Positions 29,322 through 39,358 are shown, counted from the first letter of the stretch. The stretch is 64,000 nucleotides of DNA from DATFVA01 sp963721075 (GCA_963721075.1 CAVRHV010000023.1:62001-126000); one strand, 5' to 3'. Notes: a model not told the origin generated them from the sequence alone. Program-made: numbers and translations.

Positions 29322-30104
29322 ATGAAATCCTTATCTCAAAAAATAAAACAGGTTAACAGGCTTCTTATAGAAAAATTCGGAGTTCCTGAAAGGAATAAAG
29401 TTAATCCTGATCCTGTGGATCTTTTAATTGCCACAATACTTTCACAGAATACGAATGACAGGAATTCATTCAGAGCTTTTCGAAAGCTGAAGGATAGTTT
29501 TAGCGATTGGAGTGAGGTTGAAAAGCTGCCTGCATCCAAAATTGAGAAATATATTAAGGTTGCTGGTCTGGGTAAACAGAAATCGAATGCTATTAAGGGG
29601 TTCCTGAAGCAGCTGAAGAAAGAGACAGGAAAAATCTCACTTACTTACCTGGACGAAAAAAATAACAATGAAGTCATTGAAGAATTAACAGAGTTTAATG
29701 GCATAGGGGTTAAAACAGCAAGCTGCGTGCTTCTATTTGCGATGGGCAGAAATGTTTGTCCCGTTGATACTCACGTTCACAGAACAACGAACCGTCTGGG
29801 ACTTGTTGATACCAGGAGTCCCGACAAAACTTTCCTTCTGCTAAACCAGAACTTCCCTGAAGGAATTGCCCATTCATTTCATACAAATCTCATCAAGCTC
29901 GGCAGGGAGATCTGCCGTCCGGCAAAACCCTGGTGTTCTGTTTGTCCTCTTGTTAAAGTCTGCGAGTATCCGGATAAAAACTATGAATTACCGGGCAAAA
30001 CCGGTCCCTCACAATTTATGCTTCTTGATAATGTATCACTGATCCCGTGGTATTTCACCTTAAGTATTTGTGATATAGGAGATTATCGGATTATACGAGG
30101 TTAA
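29322..30104 (+). CDS. nth: endonuclease III-type DNA glycosylase with Fe-S cluster
   Basis: HhH-GPD base-excision enzyme. ATILSQNTNDRN is the characteristic early motif, the helix-hairpin-helix reads NGIGVKTASCVLL with the catalytic Lys position, and VDTHVHRTTNRLGL carries the conserved Asp. Four cysteines with C-x6-C-x2-C-x5-C spacing (CRPAKPWCSVCPLVKVC) ligate a 4Fe-4S cluster. After that it has about 35 extra residues, longer than typical Nth. Both oxidised-pyrimidine glycosylase and the related UV/archaeal-like endonuclease III subfamilies are possible. Confidence 0.88.
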   Translation: MKSLSQKIKQVNRLLIEKFGVPERNKVNPDPVDLLIATILSQNTNDRNSFRAFRKLKDSFSDWSEVEKLPASKIEKYIKVAGLGKQKSNAIKGFLKQLKKETGKISLTYLDEKNNNEVIEELTEFNGIGVKTASCVLLFAMGRNVCPVDTHVHRTTNRLGLVDTRSPDKTFLLLNQNFPEGIAHSFHTNLIKLGREICRPAKPWCSVCPLVKVCEYPDKNYELPGKTGPSQFMLLDNVSLIPWYFTLSICDIGDYRIIRG

Positions 30105-30184
30105 CTTTTCTTTTATTTTTGAATGATTTCAATTAAATTAGTTTTACTATCATAATCCATTAAAAAAATCACAGGAGAAGATTA

Positions 30185-31307
30185 ATGTCAGGACAATTAG
30201 GCATTATTGGTTACGATTATTTGGAATTTTATGTTGGATCTGCCAAAATGTGGGCTTATTGGCATGCAAAAGCAATGGGATTTCAGTTAAAAGGCTACCT
30301 GGGACCTGAAACAGGGGTAAGAGACCGTGTTTCTTATTATATGGTCAAAGAATAATCTCCAGTTTGTACTTACCTCTTTTGTTAAGCCAACTAATTTTGA
30401 TGTTGCAAATTTTATTCATCAGCATGGAGACGGTGTAAAGCGCTGGTCGCTGAAGGTAAAAGACGTAAAGAAAGCATTTGATACGGCAGTAGAGAACGGC
30501 GGCATTCCTGTGAGACCGCCTAAAAAATTAAGTGATGACAACGGTTATGTTGAAGAAGCCGCAATTAAGCTTTATGATGATGCTGAGATCGTCTTTATTA
30601 ACAGAGATAAATATAAAGGAATTTTCAAACCCGGCTTTGCCGAACCGCGGATGAAGATAGAAGTGGAAGCCAAAGAAACAGGACTACTGGAGGTTGATCA
30701 CATTGTAGGCAACGTGAGAACAAATGAGATGAACCTATGGGAAAATTATATGAATAAGACCCTGAACTTTGAGACCTTTATTGAGTTCGGTGCAGGGGAT
30801 ATCTCCACACAATATTCCGCGCTTCTTTCAAAAGTTGTAAGGTCGAAAGAAGGGGCCCCTGTAAAGAATCCTTTGAACGAGCCTTACGAAGGACTTAAGA
30901 AATCCCAGATTGAAGAATATATTGACGAGTATGTCGGGTCCGGTATCCAGCATATAGCAATATCGACTAACAATATTCTTACTACGATTGACAATATGAG
31001 AAAGAATGGTGTGGAATTCCTTACCGTTCCGGGGAGCTACTATGACATTCTTAAAGAAAAGAAATTGAGCTATATTGAAGAAGACATAGAGGATTTAAGA
31101 AAATACGGAATACTCTGCGATACGGAAGGCAAAGGATACCTGCTGCAGCTCTTTACGAAGCCGATAGGCGATCGTCCCACTTTTTTCTACGAAATCATAC
31201 AGAGAAAGCAGGGAGCTGAAGGTTTCGGTCAGGGCAACTTCCAGGCATTATTTGAATCTATCGAAAGAGATCAGCAGGACAGAGGAAACTTTGACAGAGA
31301 AGAATAA
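30185..31307 (+). CDS. hppD: 4-hydroxyphenylpyruvate dioxygenase, frameshifted near the N-terminus
   Basis: Converts 4-hydroxyphenylpyruvate to homogentisate. An ATG at 30185 behind AGGAGA starts GYDYLEFYVGSAKMWAYWHA, a typical HPPD N-terminus; the frame ends at VSYYMVKE-stop, and the other frame continues NNLQFVLTSFV. Removing one base near 30350 joins them to about 374 residues. Iron-binding residues lie in HQHGDGVKRWSLKV, DSVF/GSGIQHIAIST and the C-terminal LLQLFTKPIGDRPTFFYEII. First gene of a tyrosine catabolism cluster. The break is probably an assembly error. Confidence 0.93.
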
Positions 31308-31358
31308 AAAGGATTTTTTAATTAATAAATATATAAGAAATAAAACCGGAGGTAAGAA

Positions 31359-32522
31359 GTGCCATACTATGTTAAAGTAGGGAAGGTCCCTCCTAAAAGA
31401 CATATTACGTTTTATAAACCCGATGGTAAATCATTATACCGTGAAGAGCTTTTCAGTACCAAAGGCTTTTCGGGGATATATTCAAATAAGTATCATCTGT
31501 ACATGCCTCCCCAGGTCGAATCGATCAGGGAGATTGAGAAGGATTTTTCAAATAACTGGGAAGATGCACCTCTTCAGTATTATCATTTCTTTACGGATTC
31601 AAAACAGACACAGGGAAACTTCCTTACCGCCAGAAATGTATTCCTTAAGAATGAACACTGTATAATTTCCACAGCCCAGGTATCTGAAGATACAGGCATC
31701 TTCTACAGGAACAGCTATAAGCATGAACTGCTTTTTGTCCATCATGGCGAGGGTGAGTTCCTTTCAGAATACGGAAAGATCGCTTTTGAACCGTGGGATT
31801 ATATAGTTGTGCCGAAGGGAACTACTTACCAGATGAACTTTAAAAGTTTTGATAATGTGAAGTTATTTGTAGTTGAATCGGACACACCATTTGATATTCC
31901 CGCTCATTTCAGGAATGAGTACGGTCAGCTGAAGGAAGACGCTCCTTACTATGAAAGGGATTTCAGAGCCCCGGAATTTATGGAGCCTGTTGACAAGCAG
32001 GGTAAGTTCCCGTTAATACTGAAGGTATCCGACAGGATATTTGAGTATCATCTTCCGCACCACCCCTTTGATGTGGTGGGATGGGACGGCTATCTTTATC
32101 CCTATGCATTTAACATAAAGGAATATGCTCCTAAAGTGGGCAAGATCCATCTTCCTCCTCCGATTCACCTGATGTTTACCACCGAGCATTTTGTTGTCTG
32201 TAATTTTGTACCGCGACTGTTTGATTTTCATCCTCAGTCAATTCCTGCTCCATATTATCATTCAAATGTGGACAGCGATGAAGTCCTTTATTACGTTTAC
32301 GGTGATTTTATGTCGCGCACAGGAGTTAAAGAAGGATCAATTACGCTTCACCCGATGGGTATACCTCATGGTCCGCAGCCCGGCAAAACTGAAGCATCAA
32401 TCGGCAAAAAAGAAACTGACGAATATGCCATAATGATTGATACCTTCACGCCCCTAAAAGTAACTAAAAACGTAAAGGAAACAATGGTGGAGGATTATCA
32501 CCATTCCTGGCTTGAAAAATAA
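31359..32522 (+). CDS. hmgA: homogentisate 1,2-dioxygenase
   Basis: Opens the homogentisate ring to maleylacetoacetate. GTG start behind GGAGGT. The cupin core shows LLFVHHGEGEFLSEYG and, in the C-terminal half, the iron site: PIHLMFTTEHFVVCNFVPR, APYYHSNVDSDEVLYYVYG and LHPMGIPHGPQPG. Length 387 is slightly shorter than mammalian enzymes but typical of bacterial ones. It follows hppD by 51 bases and matches the next step of the pathway. Confidence 0.94.
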   Translation: MPYYVKVGKVPPKRHITFYKPDGKSLYREELFSTKGFSGIYSNKYHLYMPPQVESIREIEKDFSNNWEDAPLQYYHFFTDSKQTQGNFLTARNVFLKNEHCIISTAQVSEDTGIFYRNSYKHELLFVHHGEGEFLSEYGKIAFEPWDYIVVPKGTTYQMNFKSFDNVKLFVVESDTPFDIPAHFRNEYGQLKEDAPYYERDFRAPEFMEPVDKQGKFPLILKVSDRIFEYHLPHHPFDVVGWDGYLYPYAFNIKEYAPKVGKIHLPPPIHLMFTTEHFVVCNFVPRLFDFHPQSIPAPYYHSNVDSDEVLYYVYGDFMSRTGVKEGSITLHPMGIPHGPQPGKTEASIGKKETDEYAIMIDTFTPLKVTKNVKETMVEDYHHSWLEK

Positions 32523-32535
32523 ATTGTTAAATTTG

Positions 32536-32578
32536 GTTTGAGGCTTTCTTTAAACTGAAAGAACCTCAAACTTTTATT
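32536..32578 (+). terminator. hairpin with T-rich tail after hmgA
   Basis: GTTTGAGG pairs with CCTCAAAC around an inner CTTTC/GAAAG stem with a two-base bulge, followed by CTTTTATTTA. It may terminate or attenuate between hmgA and the aminotransferase gene. Confidence 0.6.
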
Positions 32579-32602
32579 TAATAATAAAGATTTTCAAATA
32601 AT

Positions 32603-33734
32603 ATGATTAAAATTCCTGAACATATTCAAAAACTTAAACCGTACAAAGCCGGCAAGCCAATAGAGGAACTGGCGAGAGAGAAGGGGATTCAGAAAATAGT
32701 TAAGCTGGCTTCAAACGAAAATCCCCTGGGACCCTCACCTAAAGCAGTTGAGGAGATTAAGAAACACGTAAACGAACTCCATCGGTATACCAATCCGTCA
32801 GCATATAAGCTGGTAAGTGCAATAGCTGAAAAATATAACAAACGTCCCGGTCAGATTGTTACAGGCAGCGGGTCGGATTCGCTGATTCAGTATCTCATTA
32901 CAGCTTTCAGTGATGATGATGACGAGCTTCTGAGTTCAGAAGGAACGTTTATCGGATGGTATGTGAACGTTAATAAATACGGAAGAAAATCGAAGCTGGT
33001 TCCGCTTAAAAACTATCATCTGGATCTTGATGCTATCGCCGAAGGGATAAACAGCAAAACAAAAATAATTTACCTTGCCAATCCTAATAACCCCACAGGG
33101 ACAATGTTCACTCGCAGAGAATTTGAGGATTTTATGAGCAGGGTTCCCGAAAACGTTCTGGTTGTACTGGATGAAGCATATACGGTTTACGCCGAATCTA
33201 ATCCCGATTATCCGAACGGACTAACTTATGATCTGGATAACCTGCTTGTATTGAGAACTTTATCCAAAGCATACGGACTTGCGGGAATAAGGATAGGTTT
33301 TGCTTTCGGCAAAGAATACCTTATCAATGAAATGTATAAGGTTAAGCTTCCTTTCGAACCCAATGAGCTTGCCCAGGATGCAGCAATAGCAGCTCTGCAG
33401 GATGATACTTTCCTGAAGGCTACCGTTGATCTGAACTCAGAATCCCTTGATATGATGAAGAAGGGATTAGAGGAGATTGGAATTGATTATGTTCCGACAT
33501 CAGCAAATTTCTTTCTCATTCTTTTCCCTGACGAAGAATTCACTGCCGAATTTAATGCTGAGTGTCTTAACAGAGGATTGATTCTCAGGCATGTCAATAC
33601 ATTCGGAATTCCAAACGGTATAAGGATCAATTCAGGGACGATAGAAGAAACAGAATTTGCACTCAAACGTACTTGAAGAAGTGTATAACGCGATGGAATT
33701 AAAATACGGCCGCAAAGCCGAGAATAAAGCCTAA
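32603..33734 (+). CDS. HisC-type PLP aminotransferase, probably aromatic amino acid transaminase; frameshift at the 3' end
   Basis: Fold-type I aminotransferase of the histidinol-phosphate family: KLASNENPLGPSPKA, TGSGSDSLIQYL, LANPNNPTGTMFT, DEAYTVY and the PLP-lysine motif TLSKAYGLAGIRIG. The frame stops at 33676, but removing one base near 33668 extends it with VLEEVYNAMELKYGRKAE to 33734, giving about 377 residues. Placed between hmgA and fahA, with no other his gene nearby, it most likely transaminates tyrosine (or phenylalanine) to the keto acid used by HppD. A role in histidine synthesis is not excluded. Confidence 0.85.
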
Positions 33735-33770
33735 TAAATCAGTCACAAAAAGGAGTTAGAAGATTATTCT

Positions 33771-34787
33771 ATGAAATTTGTCAGCTTTCTGCAGAATAAT
33801 AACGAGAAACTAGGATTATTTCGCGATAATAAAATCTACGATCTTAAGAAATCAGCCGGTAAAATAAATGTAACCCTGCCCGATAATATGCTTGAATTTC
33901 TGTGGGGAGGTGAGAGGAATATGGATCTGGCCAGAAAAGTGAATGAAGCACTTAAGCTCGGAAACATCGAAGAATATCTCGATGCCCAGGGAATCAATTT
34001 ACTGGCTCCCGTTCCACATCCTACTTCGTGCCGCGATGCATATGCTTTCCGGCAGCACGTTGCAACAGCCAGAAGGAACAGGGGCGTTGAAATGATACCC
34101 GAGTTTGATCAGTTCCCTGTATTTTATTTTACAAACCATAATGCCATTTTTGGAGAGGGTGCTGTTCCGGTTGAGAAGGACCACCTTGAAAAACTTGACT
34201 TCGAACTGGAAGCCGCAATAGTGCTTAACAGGCAGGGAATAAACATCGATGTAAAAGATGCAGATTCCTATATAGCCGGCTATATGGTTATGAATGATCT
34301 TTCAGCCCGCAGACTTCAGATGGAGGAAATGAAATTAAACCTTGGTCCCATGAAAGGAAAAGATTTTGCTACCGTAATCGGACCCTGGCTTGTTACTCCC
34401 GATGAACTTGAGCCATATAAAAGCTCTACTCCGCAGGGAGCGAAATTTGATCTTAAGATGAAAGCATTCCATAACGGAAAGCAGGTGTCTGAGGGATCGA
34501 TGAAGGATATGAACTGGACCTTTGCAGAGATCATAGAAAGAGCATCTTACGGGGTAACTTTATTTCCGGGAGATGTGATTGGATCAGGTACAGTTGGAAC
34601 GGGATGTTATCTTGAACTGAATGGTACGCACGCGCTGGAAGCAAAAGAAAAAGGAGAAGAATTTACTCCGGTTTGGCTCAATGAAGGAGACACGATTACC
34701 TGTGAAATAGAGGGATTAGGCAGACTGGAAAACAAGATCGCTAAAAAATCGGATTATTCCATCCTGGCAAAAAAGAAAAAAGTATAA
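33771..34787 (+). CDS. fahA: fumarylacetoacetate hydrolase family protein
   Basis: Hydrolyses fumarylacetoacetate to fumarate and acetoacetate. The FAH fold motifs are visible: DAYAFRQHVATARRNRG, FYFTNHNAIFGEGAVPV, the acidic metal site LDFELEAAIV, VMNDLSARRLQ, KGKDFATVIGPWLVTPDEL and PGDVIGSGTVGTGCYLE. Length 338 is typical of the two-domain FAA hydrolases. Its position between hmgA and aacS supports the tyrosine pathway role. The stop codon overlaps the next ATG by one base. Confidence 0.92.
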   Translation: MKFVSFLQNNNEKLGLFRDNKIYDLKKSAGKINVTLPDNMLEFLWGGERNMDLARKVNEALKLGNIEEYLDAQGINLLAPVPHPTSCRDAYAFRQHVATARRNRGVEMIPEFDQFPVFYFTNHNAIFGEGAVPVEKDHLEKLDFELEAAIVLNRQGINIDVKDADSYIAGYMVMNDLSARRLQMEEMKLNLGPMKGKDFATVIGPWLVTPDELEPYKSSTPQGAKFDLKMKAFHNGKQVSEGSMKDMNWTFAEIIERASYGVTLFPGDVIGSGTVGTGCYLELNGTHALEAKEKGEEFTPVWLNEGDTITCEIEGLGRLENKIAKKSDYSILAKKKKV

Positions 34788-35716
34788 TGTTTCATATAGA
34801 GCCTAAAGATGTTCCTGTCCGTGAGGTGCATAAGCTTCTGCTTGGCGGAATCGGACCAAGACCAATAGCCCTGGTATCGACTCTTTCCAAAGACGGAGTT
34901 CCCAACCTTACGCCTTTCTCATTTTTTAATGTGTTCGGTGCGAATCCGCCTATCATTGCTTTCTCACCCTCACGCCGGGGAAGGAATGCCACGCTTAAAG
35001 ATACATATTATAATCTGATGGATAATGGTGAATGCGTGGTTCAGTCGGTTACCTATCCTATGGTAGAACAGATCAACCTGGCCTCAACTGAATATGGTCC
35101 TGAGGTAAACGAATTTGAGAAAAGCGGTCTTACTCCGGTTGACTCCGATCTTGTAAAACCGAAACGGGTAAAAGAATCACCTTTCCAGATGGAGTGCAGA
35201 CTAAGGGAGATGAGGAGTTTCGGAGAGGGAGGTGCCTCTGCGAATATGGCAATATGCGAAGTCATAAAATTCCATATCGCTGAAGATATATTCAAAGACG
35301 GTATAATACACCCTGACCTTATAGATCTTGCTGCAAGAATGTCGGCCAATTTTTACTGCAGGGCCAGCGGAGATTCGGTATTTGAGGTTGAAAAGCCCAC
35401 TCTTAAATTTGGAGTAGGATATGATCAGCTGCCCGATTTCATAAAACATTCGGATATCTATACAGGCAACAACCTGGGGAAATTCGGACTTATTGAAAAG
35501 ATTCCGTCTGAAAAAGAAGTAGATGAGTTCCTCGCACAATTTGAGCAAAAGGAACTGCAGTCATTCGAACCTACACCCGAAGCATTCCACAGGTACGAAA
35601 GGCACAAGGATGTTGAAAAGATGCTTAAAGCGGCAATTGAACTGAAAAAGCAGGGATACAGCAACCATAAAATTTTATTTGAACTTACGGCAAAATGTGC
35701 ACTTGGAACTAAATGA
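34787..35716 (+). CDS. flavin reductase-like FMN-binding split-barrel protein
   Basis: The N-terminal 200 residues match the flavin reductase-like family (LGGIGPRPIALVSTLSKDG, NLTPFSFFNVFGANPPIIAF, CVVQSVTYPMVEQINLAS). The last 100 residues form a helical, charged extension (PSEKEVDEFLAQFEQKEL). Translationally coupled to fahA through a one-base overlap. No known step of tyrosine breakdown needs a flavin reductase, so its task here is open. The missing maleylacetoacetate isomerase step is one thing to test, though the family offers no direct support for it. Confidence 0.82.
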   Translation: MFHIEPKDVPVREVHKLLLGGIGPRPIALVSTLSKDGVPNLTPFSFFNVFGANPPIIAFSPSRRGRNATLKDTYYNLMDNGECVVQSVTYPMVEQINLASTEYGPEVNEFEKSGLTPVDSDLVKPKRVKESPFQMECRLREMRSFGEGGASANMAICEVIKFHIAEDIFKDGIIHPDLIDLAARMSANFYCRASGDSVFEVEKPTLKFGVGYDQLPDFIKHSDIYTGNNLGKFGLIEKIPSEKEVDEFLAQFEQKELQSFEPTPEAFHRYERHKDVEKMLKAAIELKKQGYSNHKILFELTAKCALGTK

Positions 35717-35774
35717 TATTCAGTTTGCATGGAAAACCGCACTCTGTGCCGGAAGAAAAAAATAGGAGATTATA

Positions 35775-37746
35775 TTGGAAACGCCGCTATGGATACCATC
35801 CGAAGAAAGAGTTTCACAATCGAATCTGACTTCTTTTACCCGTTATGTTGAAGAACTTCTGAACAAAAAGATTTCTTCGTACCAGGAACTATATGACTGG
35901 TCTATCTCCGATCCTGAGGAATTCTGGAAGTCTATCTGGGTAATATCAGGGATAATCCATTCCAAACCATATAAATCTGTTTTGAACCGGGTCTGCAATG
36001 TTCGGCGCTAAATGGTTTGAGGGTGCTGAAATGAACTTTGCAGAGAACCTTCTCCGGTACAGGGATGAGCATACTGCAATTATTAGTGCAAGGGAGAACT
36101 CGCCTAATGTAAAACTATCATACAATGAGCTTTACAGAACCGTAGCGTCATTAGCCGCATCTTTGAGGGAAATGGGGGTAAAGAAGGGAGACAGAATTGC
36201 AGGATTTGTCAATAATATTCCTGAGTCGGTTATAGCTATGCTTGCAGCGACAAGTTTGGGAGCACTATGGTCATCGTGCTCCCCTGATTTTGGTCATAAA
36301 GGTGTCTTGGACAGGTTCGGACAGATCCAGCCTAAAATACTATTCGCAATCGAGAGTTATTATTACAACGGTAAACTGATAAATTGCAGAGAAAAGATTG
36401 AAGCTATCAGACAAAGTATACCCTCAATCGAGAAAGTTGTGTTAATTAAAAGATTAAATGACTTCAAGGGGAATTTATCTTCAGATAAATTATCCGGTGA
36501 AGTTAATAACATAATATATTACAATGAGTTACTCTCGAACAATTCAAATGAAATCAAGTTTGAACAAGTGCCTTTCGATCACCCTGTTTATATTATGTAT
36601 TCATCGGGAACAACAGGGAATCCCGAAATGTATAGTACATGGCGGCGGCGGAACCCTGCTCCAGCATTTTAAGGAGTTATCGCTGCATACCAATCTGAAG
36701 AGGGAAGATATTATAACATATTATACCACCTGCGGGTGGATGATGTGGAACTGGCTGGTAAGCTCCCTTAGTGTGGGAGCAGGTTGTATCTCTATGACGG
36801 CAGTCCGGTTGCTCCCAACATTAATACCCTGTGGAAAAAGATAGAAGAAGACCGGATCACAATTTTCGGTACAAGTCCAAAATACCTTACGATGATCCAG
36901 AAATCGGGACTCATACCGAAAAATAAATTTGATTTAACTTCTTTAAAGGCTATTCTTTCAACCGGTTCTCCGCTTTCAGTAGAAAATTTTAAGTGGGTAT
37001 ATGAAAATGTAAAAAGTGACCTCCAGTTATCATCTATATCGGGTGGAACGGATATTATTTCCTGCTTCATGCTTGGTAATCCAAACCTTCCTGTATATGC
37101 AGGGGAAATTCAATGCAGAGGGCTGGCTATGAAAGTAGAGGCGTTTAATGAAAACGGAGAATCTGTTGTAGAAGAAAAGGGCGAGCTTGTCTGTACAAAA
37201 CCTTTTCCCTCAATGCCTGTTTATTTCTGGAACGATCCGGAAGGCATCAAATACAGATCGGCATATTTTGATCATTATCCAGGGGTATGGAGACATGGTG
37301 ATTATATAAAGATTACCAGTAACGGAGGGATTGTTGTATATGGAAGGTCTGATGCAACGCTTAACCCGGGGGGCGTACGAATCGGTACAGCTGAAATTTA
37401 CAGGATAGTTGAATCTCTTAATGAAGTAACTGACAGTCTCGTGATCGGGCAGAACTGGAAAAATGATGTAAGGATCATCCTATTTGTAGTGCTTAAGAAA
37501 GACACTGTACTAAACGATAAGCTGATCGAAAAAATAAAGAATGCTGTAAGGACAAACGCCACTCCCCGCCATGTTCCGGCAAAAGTAATACAGGTGATGG
37601 ATATTCCAAGGACAATAAGCGGGAAGAAAGTCGAACTTGCCGTTACCCGGATAATTCACAAAGAAAATGTTGAGAACAGGGATGCCCTGGCAAATCCCGA
37701 ATCACTTGAGCAGTATAAAAAGATCGTTGCGGCTCTGTCCGAATAA
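35775..37746 (+). CDS. aacS: acetoacetyl-CoA synthetase, with three frameshifts
   Basis: Activates acetoacetate, the product of FahA, to acetoacetyl-CoA using ATP. A TTG start begins ETPLWIPSEERV, typical of AacS. The protein resumes after shifts near 35994 (MFGAKWFEGAEMNFAENLL), 36619 (PKCIVHGGGGTLLQHFKEL) and about 36780 (LYDGSPVAPNINTLWKK). Two look like one-base insertions and one like a deletion. ANL-superfamily motifs include YSSGTTG, CGWMMWNWL and GRSDATLNPGGVRIGTAEIY. The total of about 657 residues is normal. Three breaks in one conserved gene argue for sequencing error. Confidence 0.9.
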
Positions 37747-37747
37747 A

Positions 37748-38551
37748 TCAGATATAAAGTGCGCTGCCGAAATCCCTTCTGTGTCTTAAAGTTATCTCAT
37801 TTTCTTCACCCAGGAACTTAAAGATAGCTATACATGCTTTTCTTGCTCCGTCATCGTCAAGAGTGCGGTCAGTTTTAATTACCTCAATAAATTTCTCCAG
37901 GGCAGCATCGAAATTTTTCTTTTTTAGTTCTTCAATTGCAGATCTATATTCCGCAGCAGCATCACTTCCATTTATACCGTTCAAAGAGAATAAATGAGAA
38001 ATAGTTTTTATAGAATCAACCAGTTCGGAATTCTCTAAATCGTGTTCAGATTCCATCGCAAGCTGTTCGGCTGTTTTGTAATCATTAAATAATACAGATC
38101 TGGCCAGAAGCACTTTTACTGAAGTATTATCGGGTTCTTTTTCTGAAAGCTTTTTAAGGAGTGAAGCAGCCTTCTGCTCATCTCCCTTATTAAGCAGTTC
38201 TCTGGCTTTGTCTATCTCACCGGCATTTTTACCCGGGATTACCTTTTTAATCCACTGTTCTACGGAATGTTCCGGCAAAGCACCCGTAAACTCGTCAGCA
38301 ACCTCACCGTCAATAAATAATTTAACGTTCGGTATTCCTCTTATACCATACCGGGATGCAATCTCCTGGTTCTCATCTGTATTAACCTTAACAAGTTCAA
38401 AACGGTCATTATATTTAACAGCCATTTTCTCAAGAACAGGACCAAGAATACGACACGGTCCGCACCACTCAGCCCAGAAATCCACCATAACGGGAATTTG
38501 CTTACTTCTTTCAATTATATCTTTATTAAAATCTTTCATCTCATAATTCAT
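37748..38551 (-). CDS. thioredoxin-TPR chaperedoxin (CnoX/YbbN-like)
   Basis: An N-terminal thioredoxin domain (residues 1-105) with the redox motif WAEWCGPCRILGP and cis-Pro loop GIRGIPNVKLF is followed by a helical TPR-like region (ARELLNKGDEQKAASLLKKL, the pattern of CnoX/YbbN) to residue 267. CnoX proteins protect oxidised clients and hand them to GroEL. Unlike E. coli YbbN, which has lost one Cys (SQHC), this one keeps a full CGPC site. It lies downstream of glutaredoxin and groES on the same strand, which fits a redox-chaperone role. Confidence 0.82.
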   Translation of the reverse strand: MNYEMKDFNKDIIERSKQIPVMVDFWAEWCGPCRILGPVLEKMAVKYNDRFELVKVNTDENQEIASRYGIRGIPNVKLFIDGEVADEFTGALPEHSVEQWIKKVIPGKNAGEIDKARELLNKGDEQKAASLLKKLSEKEPDNTSVKVLLARSVLFNDYKTAEQLAMESEHDLENSELVDSIKTISHLFSLNGINGSDAAAEYRSAIEELKKKNFDAALEKFIEVIKTDRTLDDDGARKACIAIFKFLGEENEITLRHRRDFGSALYI

Positions 38552-38600
38552 CGGTTAACTCCGGTATTTTTTGAAATTATATTATCTAATGTTTAAAAAT

Positions 38601-38664
38601 AAAAATGAGTCTGCTTAAAAGAAATTATGGCTATCAAAGTTAATTTACTTAATTAAGCAGACTC
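38601..38664 (-). terminator. 12-bp inverted repeat between groES and the cnoX-like gene
   Basis: A perfect GAGTCTGCTTAA/TTAAGCAGACTC stem (38607-38618 and 38653-38664) encloses a 34-base loop. On the minus strand it is followed by ATTTTTATTTTT, so it could terminate or attenuate groES transcripts. The loop is long for an ordinary terminator. Confidence 0.55.
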
Positions 38665-38696
38665 CGGGAGACGATTACTATTATTTTTACTGAATT

Positions 38697-38969
38697 TTAG
38701 TCTTCAACGACTGCGAGTATATCTGAGCGCTGGATGAGTTTAAATTCTTTGCCGTTCATTTCAACTTCATCTCCGCCGTATTTGGCGAATAATACCTTAT
38801 TGCCTTCTTTAATTTTTTCCCTAAGATCTTCATCAGTTCCTACCGCTACTACTATACCCATCCTTGGTTTTTCTTTAGCAGTATCCGGAATAATAATACC
38901 GGAAGCAGTTTTTTCTTCAGCCTGGAGAGGCTCAAGCAGTACGCGGTCATCAATTGGTTTTATTGTCAT
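38697..38969 (-). CDS. groES: GroES co-chaperonin
   Basis: The 90-residue protein has the complete Cpn10 fold signature: KPIDDRVLLEPLQAEEKTA at the N-terminus, the mobile loop ending GIIIPDTAKEKP, and GGDEVEMNGKEFKLI with the C-terminal SDILAVVED. The start follows a GAGGAAAA site that overlaps the glutaredoxin stop region. There is no groEL directly downstream, where it is usually found; the next gene is the CnoX-like protein. Confidence 0.95.
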   Translation of the reverse strand: MTIKPIDDRVLLEPLQAEEKTASGIIIPDTAKEKPRMGIVVAVGTDEDLREKIKEGNKVLFAKYGGDEVEMNGKEFKLIQRSDILAVVED

Positions 38970-38977
38970 AATTTTCC

Positions 38978-39222
38978 TCAGTTTTTAAGGTTTAACATCT
39001 GCATAATACGTGGTTTATCAAACCCCACGATTGGCGGTTATTAATTAAAATTACGGGAACGCCCATCTGTCCCGTTCTTCTCTGCATATCTCTGGCTGCA
39101 TTCGGATCTTTGGAAACATCCACATCTGTGAAGCGAATATTTTTTTCACGGAAATATCTTTTAGCAGCGTTGCAGAAACTGCAGGTTGGCGTTGAGAATA
39201 CAATTACTTTTGGCTGTGTCAT
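38978..39222 (-). CDS. glutaredoxin-family protein (NrdH/YruB type), frameshifted at the 3' end
   Basis: Small thioltransferase with the active site STPTCSFCNAAKRYF and the cis-Pro motif GVPVILI. The frame ends INNRQSWGL and stops at 38992, whereas the alternative frame gives the expected VGFDKPRIMQMLNLKN to 38978. A single missing base near 39031 (AAA read as AA) explains it. The corrected protein is about 82 residues. Its stop is eight bases before the groES ATG, so these genes are likely co-transcribed. Confidence 0.85.
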
Positions 39223-39284
39223 ACTATTCTACAAGTTTTTAATTATTTATTAAGATATGATTCACAAAGAGCGGGATGGATTCA

Positions 39285-39333
39285 GAAAATAAAAAACCCG
39301 GCAGAGCGGAAATAAATTTCCGTTGCCGGGTTT
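39285..39333 (-). terminator. rho-independent terminator of the YeeE/octaheme cytochrome operon
   Basis: Nested stems AAACCCGGC/GCCGGGTTT and CGGAAA/TTTCCG with a TAAA loop; read on the minus strand it is followed by a T-rich tract. It lies just beyond the stop of the YeeE-rhodanese gene. Confidence 0.88.
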
Positions 39334-39358
39334 GTAAGCTAATGGGGAAAGTTAAGCT

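Noticed and set aside
32603..33734. Histidine biosynthesis gene hisC
   Set aside because: The sequence fits the HisC family, but no other his gene is nearby and the position inside the homogentisate cluster points to aromatic transamination; kept as HisC-type without the symbol.
35775..37746. Programmed frameshifting in aacS
   Set aside because: Three shifts in mixed directions without slippery sequence, in a window with many similar breaks in unrelated genes.
38607..38664. Terminal inverted repeats of a small insertion element
   Set aside because: Only 34 bases lie between the arms, no target duplication is seen, and the T-rich tail suits a terminator better.
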